A stretch of DNA of 64,000 bases, from positions 1-64,000 of the forward strand of contig JALJCO010012862.1 in assembly GCA_023101725.1 (NCBI GenBank), read 5' to 3'. Made by a program: the position numbers and the translations under genes. The notes below the pieces were generated by a model. That model made no database searches. It saw only the letters and a program-made list of their open reading frames with translations, and was not told where the DNA came from. Origin of the DNA: Atherinomorus stipes. Its lineage: Eukaryota > Chordata > Actinopteri > Atheriniformes > Atherinidae. Shown here one piece after another: positions 54,480-64,000 of the stretch (position 1 is the first letter of the stretch; the number at the start of each line of letters is the position of its first letter).

Positions 54480-56245
54480 CCCCGTTAACAATGCCGTCAC
54501 GGGTTAAAGCACGCAAACAACCCGCTGGAAAAGTGTCGGCAAGAAAGCGGTCAGTTAATTTCAGAAGAAACTCTCCGCTCTGCTCGGCATGACAGTTTGA
54601 TGGAAGTCGCCATGTTTATTGACGTCATTCTCCTGTTTGTTTTATTTCCGGTTGACGTTCAGGCGCTTCCACGGTACAGCGCCACCTCTGGCCAGGACAA
54701 AGCTCCGTATGCACGGAAATATATGTAAGATTTTTAAAAGAATAATGTACTGACACTCTATTTCCTTGTGTTTGTTTGCAATTTTTATATTTATATATAT
54801 ATATTTATATATTTTTTAATTTAATTTGATTTAATTTTCTTTCCCGGCATTTTATTTATCTTACTTATTGAATGTATGCATTTATTCTCGACTTTGCCAT
54901 ATTTTCCAATTTCTACATTAACTTTACAATTCTCTAAGATTTATTTATTGTTATTTTATGATTATGCTACATATCTGAGCACCTGTCTGCTGTTCATTGT
55001 ATAATTGTCCCTTGTACATCTTTCAATAAAGTTCTTTGGAAAAAAAAACTCTGGCCAGGATATGCCAATTTATGAGGTTTGTCTGGTTTCTTGTAGAAAG
55101 TAACTATTTAACTTTTATTTAACTAGGGAAAATCCCATTGAGATTAAGAACCTCTTTAACAAGGGATTGAATGAGTGAATTGCGAATACCCATTTTTAAT
55201 TTAGAGTGCTAATTTTCATACCAAATTAAAAAAAAAAAAAGAAAATATTTCTGTATCATGCTATAATACAAAGCATAGATAGATAGATTGATAAATCGAT
55301 TTAAAAAAAGGTAATTAAGGTAAATATTATTTTATGATATAAAATATTGAGGTAAGATCTCTGATGACTCACACGTTACATGTGAATAAATAAATATTTA
55401 TATTCATATAAATATCCAATGAAAGAATTATACTGTTGTACATTAATTACCCAAATAAATCTTAATTTTCAGTTGTTATCGAATCAGATGATATTGCACC
55501 ATCAGATAATGAATAAAAAAATATTAGAACTCCTTTGTGAGACGACCCCGACCCCCAAGACCCCCAAACTAAAACACAAAATGACCCTTTTCAACAAATC
55601 AACATTTCTAATAGAATAGAAAAAAATAGAAAGACTTTAATGTCATTGCACATCCTAATACAATGACATCACTGGGCTCTGTATTTACATGAAAAATATA
55701 AGAAAATTGGCACAGACACATTTAAAGACATATATAACACCACATTAAAATCAAACTGGAGCTAAAATGTTGAAAAAAGGTATTTAGATATACCTGTGAG
55801 AAATTAATATTGGTAACAACTTACTTATGTGCCTACAACCATGCGTTACTTTTAGTTATTGTTTGTTGTTTTCTCTTGTTTAATCCATTTTTGTTAAATA
55901 AAATCAATAAAATGTAAATTTTTCTGTTTTTTCTCTGTAGATAAAGTCTTTGTAATATTTTAAAATTATGTTTAGTTTGTTTTGATGCATGAAGAAAAAG
56001 AAATTGTTAACAATGTCTGTCTTCTTATTAAATGGTCTGTCTTTACTTCTCTGCATTTTATATCAAAAATTAAATTTTGGATGTTTTTTCTATGTTTTAT
56101 ATTCACCATGTTATTTCCTGTTTGGTTAATCGTCAGAGCAAAGCAAGAAAACTCAGCTTAAAATGAACTGCGGATCTCTCTTTAAGTGTATAACAAAAAA
56201 AAAAAAAAAAGAAAAAAAGCAAACATCACACAAGAGCTTTAAACC
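54480..56245. other. Intergenic region between mcat and the def6-like gene
   Basis: The first 200 bp upstream of mcat are CpG-containing and probably hold its promoter; the two genes are in the same orientation. The rest is AT-rich with simple repeats (for example TATATATTTATATATTT near 54795). No other gene is visible. Confidence 0.5.
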
Positions 56246-56252
56246 AGTAAAT

Positions 56253-56258
56253 TTTATT
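56253..56258 (-). promoter_or_regulatory. Candidate poly(A) signal of the def6-like gene
   Basis: On the minus strand, AATAAA lies about 220 bp after the stop codon at 56476, a reasonable 3' UTR length. Confidence 0.55.
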
Positions 56259-56475
56259 AACAAAACTGTAAATTTCACTGGATCTTAGATGTGTTTTCAT
56301 TAAATCCTCCAACACTTATCTCCTCTTTCTAACTCAGCGTGCAGGTCAAAAATATAAATATAAAAAATCAAGGTTTTATGTAATTTTAATCTTATTTTCC
56401 CTCTTTCATTCTAAAGCTTATACAAACAAATAATTTCTTTCATCTCTTACATACATCTAGCCATCGCCATGGTGA

Positions 56476-59400
56476 TCACATCTGTCCGTTGGGTTTTCCC
56501 TGTGATTCGTCTGAGTAATCTGACAGGTGGGCGGCCTCCATCTGCTCCTCCAGACTCTCATGTCCATCTCTTCGCATCTTGCTGTCCTCATCGACTTTTA
56601 TCTTGTATTTGGAGATGAATTCGTTGCTGGCCAAAGCTCCCTCCTTTTTTGGACACATGTTTTTGGACATAAGTCGACTTTCTAAACGCTCTACAAAAGA
56701 AACATAAGAATAAACATATAAAAAGTTTATGTTTATGAGTTTATAAGCAGAAATTAATAGAAAACATCAGCCAGGAACAAGATCAGAACTATTTTAAGGA
56801 GTTTTAGGATTCAGTTGTTTAATAAAAGATAACTTAACACAGTCTCTCAAGTTCCGTAGATGTAAATATCTTTGTAATGAAGACAAATCAGTTCTTTGCA
56901 AAGCTATAAATTCAATATAGATTAGTGGTTCTCAACCTGGGAGTTGGGACCTCCATGTGGGTCACAGGATGATTTCAAGGGTTGCCAGATCATTGTAAAA
57001 CAAAAATGCAGCCAACATTTATCAAATAAATTTGGGGATTTTACTTCTATCAAAATTAACACATAATTGCAAAGAGATTAATCTGTCAAATCAACACATT
57101 CTTTTAAAATGATTCCATAAATAACTTAGTTATTACTAATACATATGAAAAATTGAACTGGGCGCGAACACGAATGTATATTATCTTGGGGATTGTGGTT
57201 CAAAATGTTTGGGGACCACTGTTTTAGAGCACAAAAAGATTAAATGTTTTATTTAAGACATTACATTAGGGGGAGTGGGTAGCCTAGTGGTAATGTCGCG
57301 GGCTTTGGCGCAGAGGACCCAGGCTCGAGCCCCCGTCACACCACTCAGGCAACAACCACTGTGGACCCCTGAGCAAGGTCCTTAACCCCCACCAACTGCT
57401 CCCTGGGTGCTTTAAGTAGCAGCCCACTGCTCTCTGGTACTTCTGTACAGAGATGGGAGAAATGCAGAGCCCTAATTTCCCCTCGGGGATCTCAACAGTA
57501 TATAAAATAAATAAAAATTACACTATTTCATTAAAAATAAAAACAAAAAAACAAAACAAAACAGTGAAACTTGGTCACAAAAAATTTTGGAGAACATAGA
57601 TGGTATAAAAAAGAAACGGATGGAGGAACATATTACAACGAACCTGATTAACTGGAAAACATTTAGTTACATGATTGGGTGTGAAAACAGCACCTTAGAG
57701 AAGCTGAGTCTCTCAGAGGTAAATGGACAGAGCTACAGAGTTTACTAAATAAGTGAATAAACAAACAAACAAATAAATAAATAAACAAACACATTTATTA
57801 ACCCTCTCTTCATGTTACTTCATGTTGGTCCCTTATTATGGGTCATAATGTCAGTGCATTAGTTTTAGAAGTTGCAGTTATTTCAGTGTCCTGGCGTCCT
57901 TCACGCAAAATATTTTATGATTTCATGCTCAGTTTCACTGTTCCCATTTACCTTTTGGTATTATTTCTGAAAGTCTGATAATTATTACCATTTTAATAGT
58001 TTACTGTAACAAATTCAGAAATTAATACATTTCTTCAGACTGTTACCATTATTAAAGCAGCAGGTAGATTTTCTAACATATACTGTCTTCCACTTTGTGT
58101 TTTCAGTAATGATTCTTAGAGTATCATAGACAATGCAGTGTATTCTTTTAACTTGTTTATTGTTTTAATAAGAGCTGGTGGAGCTACACTGAGCAACACT
58201 TGTTTTTCTTATTTTATTTTTATTGCTGAGTATTTTTATATCTTATTTGTAGCACTTTGGAGACATGTTCCAACTTAAATGTGCTTTATAAATATGTGGA
58301 TTGGAATGAAATGCAGTGAAGAAGAAACGTTATTGCTTCTCTTGTGAAGACCCTGCATGACTCGCATTTATGCATCAGTTGTGCTTGAAAGTTTACATAC
58401 CCCTCAATTAAAGACAGAAAAAAAATTCAGCTGCCAGTGAAATAAGTTGAAATTGTAATAATAAATAAAAACTTTATGAAAATCAAACAAACAAAACATA
58501 AAACAAGTAAACAAGTTTTGTTGAGCAACACTTTGAGGCAACTCTGTGTTTTTTATTATGTTCAACACCACTTCTACACCTGTCAACAGGTATTTTGACC
58601 CAATGTTAATGAGCAAGGCGATTTAATTTGTATAGGACAGTTTTTTTTAAGAAAAATTCAAAATCAAAATTCTATTTCACTAAATTATAGTTTAGTTAGT
58701 TTTTTATTTATCATTACTTTTTCCAGTTTCATGTTATTTGAATTACTATTGTGAATTTAGCCATTACTTTAATCGGAGGGGATGTAAACTTTAAGCACAA
58801 CTGTACGTATGGTTTTGATTCCGTATGGCTGCAACCTTGGCAAGAGAATTTCACTACCAATGGACTTCCTGGTTAAATAAAGGAAATTAAATAAATATAT
58901 GTTTATTTCTCCCATATTGCTGTTTTGATTTCTGTTTTCTCCTGCCCCTCAGAGTCGTCTTAAACAAACCAGACAGAGAGCATACAGCACCTCCAGGAGT
59001 AATGGGCGTCATCAGGCGGTTGAGCTGGACGTTCCAGTGCCGAACATAATGACTGGCATTCCTGAGCCTCTCCTGCACCTCCTGGGAAATTAAACAAGCA
59101 CCTCATCAGTGCCATTTAGTGAAAAGAAGTAAATGTCAGGCTGCAAAGTTTCTTTGCCACCTCAAGGTGCTGATGGCTCCTCTGGCGAGACGCCTGCAAA
59201 TCCTGCAGCTCCTGAGAGGCTGAGTGGAGGGCTGAGGGGGTTTCCTCGTCGGTGCTGCCATCGGAGGCGTCCTGCGGAGGACTGAGTCTCTGCAGAACCC
59301 TTTGCTGCTCCTGGAGGAGCTGAAACTGCTTCCTCTTTTCCTCTTCAGCTTCCAGCAACCTGACAAAGGAGTGAGGAGGCTTTAACCTCAAATTTCCCAA

Positions 59401-62400
59401 ACACGGAAAAACTCAACTAAACTACAGTAAAACCCCACAAAAGTAAGAAAGCTAATTCCCGTGAAACCTCCTTTTTTTTACCTCTCCAGCTCCTGCCTGG
59501 CCCTTTCCTCCTCCAGCCGAGCCTGGATCTCCATGTTGAGAGCAGCCTCCAGTTTCTCCTGAGTCAGCTCCAGCTCATGGATCCTTTTCTTTTGCTGCTC
59601 AGCTTTCTTTTCCTTCTCCTGCATCTCGGCCTTCATGCTCTCTCTCAACTAAACAGATAAACACACATTGAGTAGAAAGAAGTGATTTGCTCCCGGATCA
59701 CCCTTTCCAGGAATTTCACACTGTAACCATATCTTTAAAGGTACAGGGTGTAAAAAAATCAAAGGTCACTGGCAGAAATATGTGATATATCATTCAAAAC
59801 TCTGTTTCTATTGATGTGTAATCACTACACAAGAATAACTACTAGACACTGTAGCACATAACACTAGAGCACTTTTTGAGATAAGTAATGCCCTAAAAGA
59901 CAGAAAAAGTAGTTCCCTGTAGTGCAGTCATAGCTACACCTGAGACCGCTGTATCACACATGAAAACATCGTTATGTCTGGGGGAATTTTGGCCACTAAT
60001 GGCCACCGTACACTCACAACAGTGCTTGGCGTATGAAGGCTGTTGCTGTCATGTTGCAGTCTGCACACTGAAGTTAGGATTCTTCAGCTGCATACGTCAC
60101 AGGGGCGTCAAGTACCGTCCCATCTTAAAAAAACATCTGAAGGAGCCTCCGAATCCACCCTACAAACTCGCACTCTGCTTGGCATTAAATGAAGGATACT
60201 GGCGGTGTATCCTTCGTGGCTTCACCTTTCCCAGAATTCATTGCCCAACAAGATTTTTTTTTTTTTAACAAAATCAGAATGTACAAACTCTCATGAGTGA
60301 AGTCACAAGGAGAATCATGCTGTACCCCGTTACATCAAGAACAAAACCACTGAAAAGTTTGAACAATAGACACACAAAAAGGTTTAAATAAAATAAAGGG
60401 AAATAAGTTATTTTGCACACAATATGCAATAAATTATGGTTACAAAGAGATGTAAACTCAAAGTTCATCATCAGTATCATGACCGGGCTTTCAAAGAATG
60501 GGGGAAACATTAGAACAGAGGGGTCACGGTCACATACATTGCTTTACAGATTGTTTTTGCAATTCTACTTGACATTTTTAAGAGATGAGAAATATTGTAA
60601 AAATTCTTTAAAAACAGGCAAAGGTAGATTTTTTTATTTGATTGCACACAAGATGGGAGGGAATAAGCAGCAGAGCTACAAGTGTAATATTTGGATACGT
60701 ATATTCGTGGATTTTTAAGTGATAAATGAAGTGTTTACCCAACAACAGATAATCTCTGTGGAAAATTTGAAAATATGCAGCAAGCTTAAAAACAGTTTTT
60801 GCCTCAGAAAATGGATTTGTTTGACATTATTTAGGTGTTAGTGAGCAGTTAATGGGGTGTTAAAGGCAGGGTGGATGATGTTTTCCAGGAGCATTTTTTA
60901 CTATATTGCTTAAAGTCCCCGATTGCAGCCAATTAATTAAATGTTCTGACACAAAAAATGAGAAAATTAATCACCTGGGGAACGTACAGGACTGAAAAAA
61001 CCCCATCCAATGAAATTTAACAGCCCATGCTTATTGATTGAATGATTATATGTCCATCAAATTGACTGCTGTTTGTCCCCTTCCCACACTTCCCGCGCGC
61101 ACGTGCACACGCTTGCAACTTCCCGTGAGCGTCTCACAGTGCACATGGCATGGCTGCTCGCTGCTCTTATCTATGCCGCTGTTTGCTCTTAAAATCCACA
61201 GAAAAGAAAAAAACGGATGTGGATCAGGTCCTGGAGGTGTTTGTTTTACGCTGCAGAAGAAGTTGGAGGTGAGGGAATTATCACTTTGTTTTTGCTTTTT
61301 CCTCTGCTGTTTACTGACAAGCTAACAAGCTATCCACTCGGCTGTTTACGGTTATCTTTGCTGACAACCATCGGCGCACACATTCCCGTGTTCAGGAGGC
61401 GTGGTTTCAGGTGGGTGCATTTCTTAAAATGTAGCTTGCTCGAACCGTTTTTCCAGGATCCCCTACCCTGCCTCATTCAGGTAACGACAGATAAATGAAA
61501 AGGAATGAAATGCCCGGTTCCATATACTTTTTCAACGTATCTAATGGAATAAATGGAAAGAATGTCGTCGTTAGGTAGCTGTGGAGTTTAGGTAACAGTC
61601 TGCGCACTTCGCAGTGTGCAGACTGCAACATGAGACACAGCTACTGTCATTTAAAAGAAAACATCTTTTCTTTAAATCCCCATTTTTGCCACTAGATGTC
61701 AGTAATTCTTCCATACTGTACCTTTAATAATTTAAAGTTTCCGTAAGAATTACTGACATGTAGTGGTAAAGATGGGTATTGCAAGAAAAGGTGTTTTCTT
61801 TCAAATGACTTCATATTCTAAGCACTGTCGTGAATGTATGGTTGCTGTTAGTGGCCAAAATTCTCCCAGACATAAATATATTTTCATCTCTGAGTGGATC
61901 CGGTGGTCTCAGACTGGACTATGAGGAACTTCTTTTTATGTCTTTTAAGGCATTACTGATCCCAAACAGTGCTCTAACTCCCATTAAACAAAGCTGGTAC
62001 AGCAGTTTTAAAGTTATGTGGATTCTTACTTCACACGCATTGTTTTGTCCATTCAGGTACACCGTAGTAAAAATGGTGGAACAAATATGGCAGCCTCCAT
62101 ATGTGCACCACCCAGCAAGTAGATATAAAGGACTCATTCTAAGAAAATAAAAATGTAACAGCTATTCTAGTGCAGCTATTACACATCAATAGAAACACAG
62201 TTTTGAATTATAAATAATATTTTTCTGCCATTGACCTTTGATTTTTTACATACTGTACCTTTAAAGGTTAGGCCTGAATTTTACATTTTAATTTGTTTTC
62301 AGGGATCAGAATCAATTACGTGGATGCCAAAAACCTATATCGCACGATTTATGAATAAATTTTGCCATTTGACAAACTTTTTCATACCATCTCAGCTTCT

Positions 62401-62807
62401 TTCAGCTGCCTCTCTAGCTCCATTTGCACCTCCTTCTGTCTCCTCCTTTCCTTCTCTTCTGCCTCTCTTCGGCGAGTTTCCAGTTCCCGGGCATGCTGTA
62501 AAAGATATTTGGTGCTCAATACATAAAGATCAAAGAATAATTATCGCCAGTCTCCCTTTGAAAACCGTTCGTACCTGAATGATGCTTTCAATCTCTAAAT
62601 CCTGTTTGTCTTTCTCCATCTTTTCCATCCTCTCCAGCTCTTGGGTGTTCAAGTCATCTGACTGGCTGCTCCGGCTGCTGCAGCTGCTGCGGGTGCTCTG
62701 GCTGCGTTCTCGATGGCTGCGTTCCCGCTGGAACCGTCTTTTTAGCTTGAGTTCGTGGTGAAGAGATGACTTGCCCTCAATGAGGAGACGGAGGGCTGTT
62801 TGAATGG
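56476..62807 (-). CDS. DEF6/SWAP-70 family guanine-nucleotide exchange factor, C-terminal part
   Basis: Members couple PI3K products to Rac/Rho activation through a PH domain and a DH-like coiled-coil tail. Visible exons: 62575-62807, 62388-62495, 59482-59648, 59161-59359, 58991-59081 and 56476-56690 (336 residues plus stop, phases consistent). The start [20 protein letters not shown] matches the segment after the DEF6 PH domain. Coiled-coil text such as [20 protein letters not shown] follows, then [20 protein letters not shown], which matches DEF6 better than SWAP70. The last exon ends [15 protein letters not shown] and contains [16 protein letters not shown]-hand and PH exons should lie beyond 64000. 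Odd: an Arg/Ser-rich stretch ([20 protein letters not shown]) sits in the first visible exon. Fish have several def6/swap70 paralogues, so no symbol is assigned. Confidence 0.9.
56934..57226. mobile_element. hAT-Charlie-like MITE
   Basis: It begins AGTGGTTCTCAACCTGGGAG and ends TTTGGGGACCACTG, the standard layout of the vertebrate MER5-like MITEs. It lies in the last intron of the def6-like gene. Confidence 0.7.
57269..57520 (+). mobile_element. tRNA-derived SINE
   Basis: The 5' part has Pol III A-box-like (TAGCCTAGTGG) and B-box-like (GGCTCGAGCCCC) sequences in tRNA spacing. It is followed by a body with TGAGCAAGGTCCTTAACCCC and CTGCTCCCTGGGTGC, typical of fish SINEs, and ends in TATAAAATAAATAAAAATTA. 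Orientation is opposite to the host gene. Confidence 0.8.
57521..58375. other. def6-like gene intron, no feature seen
   Basis: AT-rich intron with an (AAAC/AAAT)n patch near 57755-57795. No exon or RNA gene was recognised. Confidence 0.5.
58376..58803. mobile_element. Family B element with different termini, copy 4
   Basis: Inverted ends start CAGTTGTGCTTGAAAGTTTAC and close with GTAAACTTTAAGCACAACTG, like fish Tc1 termini, followed by TA on the right. The interior, read on the minus strand, shares ACCTGTTGACAGGTG, TTGCTCAACAAAACTTG and the AATTTCAACTTATTTCACTGGCAGC block with copies 1 and 3. Same core, different ends. Confidence 0.7.
59739..61723. mobile_element. TTAA-target MITE, copy 4, split by a ~1.6-kb insertion
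   Basis: TTAA at 59735-59738 and 61724-61727 bracket it. It is in the opposite orientation to copies 1, 2 and 5: it starts AGGTACAGGGTGTAAAAAAA, passes CAAAGGTCACTGGCAGAAAT, and ends TTGCCACTAGATGTCAGTAA and CATACTGTACCT. Family sequence stops after CAGTGCTTGGCGTATGAAG near 60038 and resumes with TCATTTAAAAGAAAACATC near 61650. Confidence 0.82.
60040..61650. mobile_element. Inverted-repeat DNA element inside MITE copy 4
   Basis: Positions 60050-60070 and 61612-61632 are perfect 21-bp inverted copies (core TTGCAGTCTGCACACTG), and similarity continues outward imperfectly. The interior has a GC-richer part around 61080-61460 with no frame I can assign. The superfamily is not clear. The limits are set by where the MITE sequence breaks off and resumes. 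Confidence 0.65.
61736..62260. mobile_element. TTAA-target MITE, copy 5
   Basis: TTAA at 61732-61735 and 62261-62264. The left end is worn (AGTTTCCGTAAGAATTACTG), the right end is intact (ACATACTGTACCT). It is 525 bp and lies only 12 bp after copy 4 in inverted orientation. The frames at 61830-62150 are compositional. Confidence 0.85.
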
Positions 62808-63194
62808 CTGAAGAGGCGACAGAAACGCACACAAAGATATTTCTGAAGGTGTGCAGAGCAGCTGGAGTAACAACCATACACTGCCTGTTCCCCAATGGAC
62901 CACCTTTAGCTTTGATTACATTGCACATTTGCTGTGGCATCTTTTTTGATAAGCTGGTGCAATGTAAAAACATTTATTTCCAGTCTGAGTTGCATTAATT
63001 TTCCTCCAAGATCTTGTATCAATGATGGAGAGTCTGCACAGTCTTCTCCAGAACATCACAAACATTCTCATTGGGGTTCAGCAATCCATGTGTGAAAATG
63101 ATATCCATGTTCCCTGAACCACTCTTTCACAATCTGATCCCCATAAATCCTGGTGCCGTGCCATTAGAGAAGATGAAATAACCTGCTCAAGTAA

Positions 63195-63545
63195 TAATAC
63201 ATTTTAAAAAAATATGAAAATCATGACATTGATTTTGAATTGTGGTGCAACAGAAAAATTAAAAACAAACAAGCAAAAAAATGAAAAAGTATACAAGCAT
63301 GATGGGGCTCCTAAACTAAAATGTTGTTGAGCAACACTTTGATGCAATCACTGCCATCAAGTGTTCTCTGTAACATCCAATCAGACCTCTGCACCTGTTG
63401 ACAGGTAAATTGACCCACTGTTTGTAAGCAAGGTGCTCTAATTTGTCTGGAACAGTTTATTATCATTATTATTATTATTATGATTATTATTATAACCCAC
63501 AATTCAAAATCATTATTTTGTTTTATTAAATTACCATTTAATTTT
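63195..63545. mobile_element. Family B element, copy 5 (partial)
   Basis: It shares TTGATTTTGAATTGTGGTGC, AATGTTGTTGAGCAACACTTTG, ACCTGTTGACAGGTAAATTG and ACCCACAATTCAAAAT with the other copies. The outer termini are not clear. It contains an (ATT)n patch at about 63457-63490. Confidence 0.6.
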
Positions 63546-63551
63546 TTTTAT

Positions 63552-63730
63552 AGGACTGCACAGTGGCGTGGTGGTTAGCAACGCAGCCTCATACTGTAGT
63601 AAGAGGGTTGCTAGTTCAAGTCCCAGTTAGGGAGGGGGTTTGAACAATTCCAACAGTAGCCTTCCTGTGTGGAGTTTGCATGTTCTCCCCATATATGTGT
63701 GGGTTTTCTCCTCCGGTTTCCTCCCAACAT
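63552..63730 (+). repeat. Interspersed repeat, tRNA-SINE-like
   Basis: It begins CTGCACAGTGGCGTGGTGGTT and contains TTGCTAGTTCAAGTCCCAG, then CTGTGTGGAGTTTGCATGTT and GTGGGTTTTCTCCTCCGGTTTCC. This is one of the commonest interspersed repeats in fish genomes. The A/B-box-like parts suggest a tRNA-derived SINE, but other origins have not been excluded. Confidence 0.65.
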
Positions 63731-63739
63731 CCACTTACA

Positions 63740-64000
63740 TTACATCCTCTGCCAAGGAGGTAATGTTTTTGGTGGCGTTGGTTTGTCTGTCTGTCTGTCT
63801 GTCAGCAACTTTATGGAAAAAGGACTGGACGAATTAACCTGAAATCTCCACTAGCCGTGTGTCTCAGCCCAAGAATAAACCCATTAAATTTTGGTGGTGA
63901 TCCGGATCACTTTCTGGATCCAGGAATGTTTTGAAGGATTCTTTGTCATTGTGAGATTGGCCATGTTGGAAAAGGCTGTTGATGAGGCGTGAGTGCCCCC
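63740..64000. repeat. Interspersed repeat with TCTG microsatellite
   Basis: Starts near CCTCTGCCAAGGAGGTAATG, has (TCTG)n at about 63786-63804 and continues with TGGTGGTGATCCGGATCACT. It runs to the window edge. I recognise it as a common fish repeat but cannot name the family. Confidence 0.5.

Noticed and set aside
61830..62150. 106-codon frame, with similar peptides at 7.7, 30.1 and 62.1 kb
   Set aside because: The recurring peptide ([19 protein letters not shown]) comes from copies of a MITE with no intact frame across copies. It is repeat sequence, not a gene family.

Overview
This is a piece of a ray-finned fish (teleost) genome. The genes are multi-exon with GT-AG introns, the proteins resemble vertebrate PACSIN2, TTLL1, BIK, MCAT and DEF6, and the repeats are typical of fish: an L1-type LINE, Tc1/mariner elements, hAT elements and their MITEs, TTAA-target MITEs and a tRNA-derived SINE. 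Species cannot be fixed from the sequence. The gene order pacsin2 - ttll1 - bik - mcat matches, as I remember it, the human 22q13 order PACSIN2-TTLL1-BIK-MCAT. I take this as conserved synteny, and it supports the pacsin2 and bik names.

Layout. Positions 1-3262 are a 5'-truncated, frameshifted L1-type LINE on the minus strand. It lies in the presumed 3' intron of pacsin2, whose SH3-encoding exons would be left of the window. pacsin2 (minus) shows six coding exons between 6279 and 14015, giving the whole F-BAR domain, and a probable noncoding first exon near 27.3-27.4 kb. Its introns are packed with transposons: a 1.7-kb long-inverted-repeat element (8.9-10.6 kb), a hAT inside a hAT (11.0-13.3 kb), a Tc1 element carrying three further insertions plus a ~750-bp poly-G block (15.6-19.8 kb), and more hAT MITEs (21.4-23.0 kb). 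ttll1 (minus, 31658-41860) is complete in nine coding exons. Two intron-containing tRNA-Tyr genes sit on the opposite strand inside its last intron. bik (plus, 44729-48183) is a complete four-coding-exon BH3-only gene. mcat (minus, 48768-54471) is complete in five exons and converges tail-to-tail with bik. A DEF6/SWAP70-family gene (minus, 56476-62807) shows its last six coding exons; the EF-hand and PH part lies right of the window.

The genes are unrelated housekeeping or signalling functions: membrane curvature (pacsin2), tubulin polyglutamylation (ttll1), apoptosis (bik), mitochondrial fatty-acid synthesis (mcat) and Rho-GTPase signalling (def6-like). They share a neighbourhood by ancestry rather than as a pathway. 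I found no convincing new protein system. The least explained items are the nested transposons, the poly-G block, a MITE family carrying TCTCGCGAGA palindromes, the long-inverted-repeat element with its own small ORF, and the paired tRNA-Tyr genes. Exon limits come from reading frames, splice consensus and remembered vertebrate family sequences, with no alignment run.
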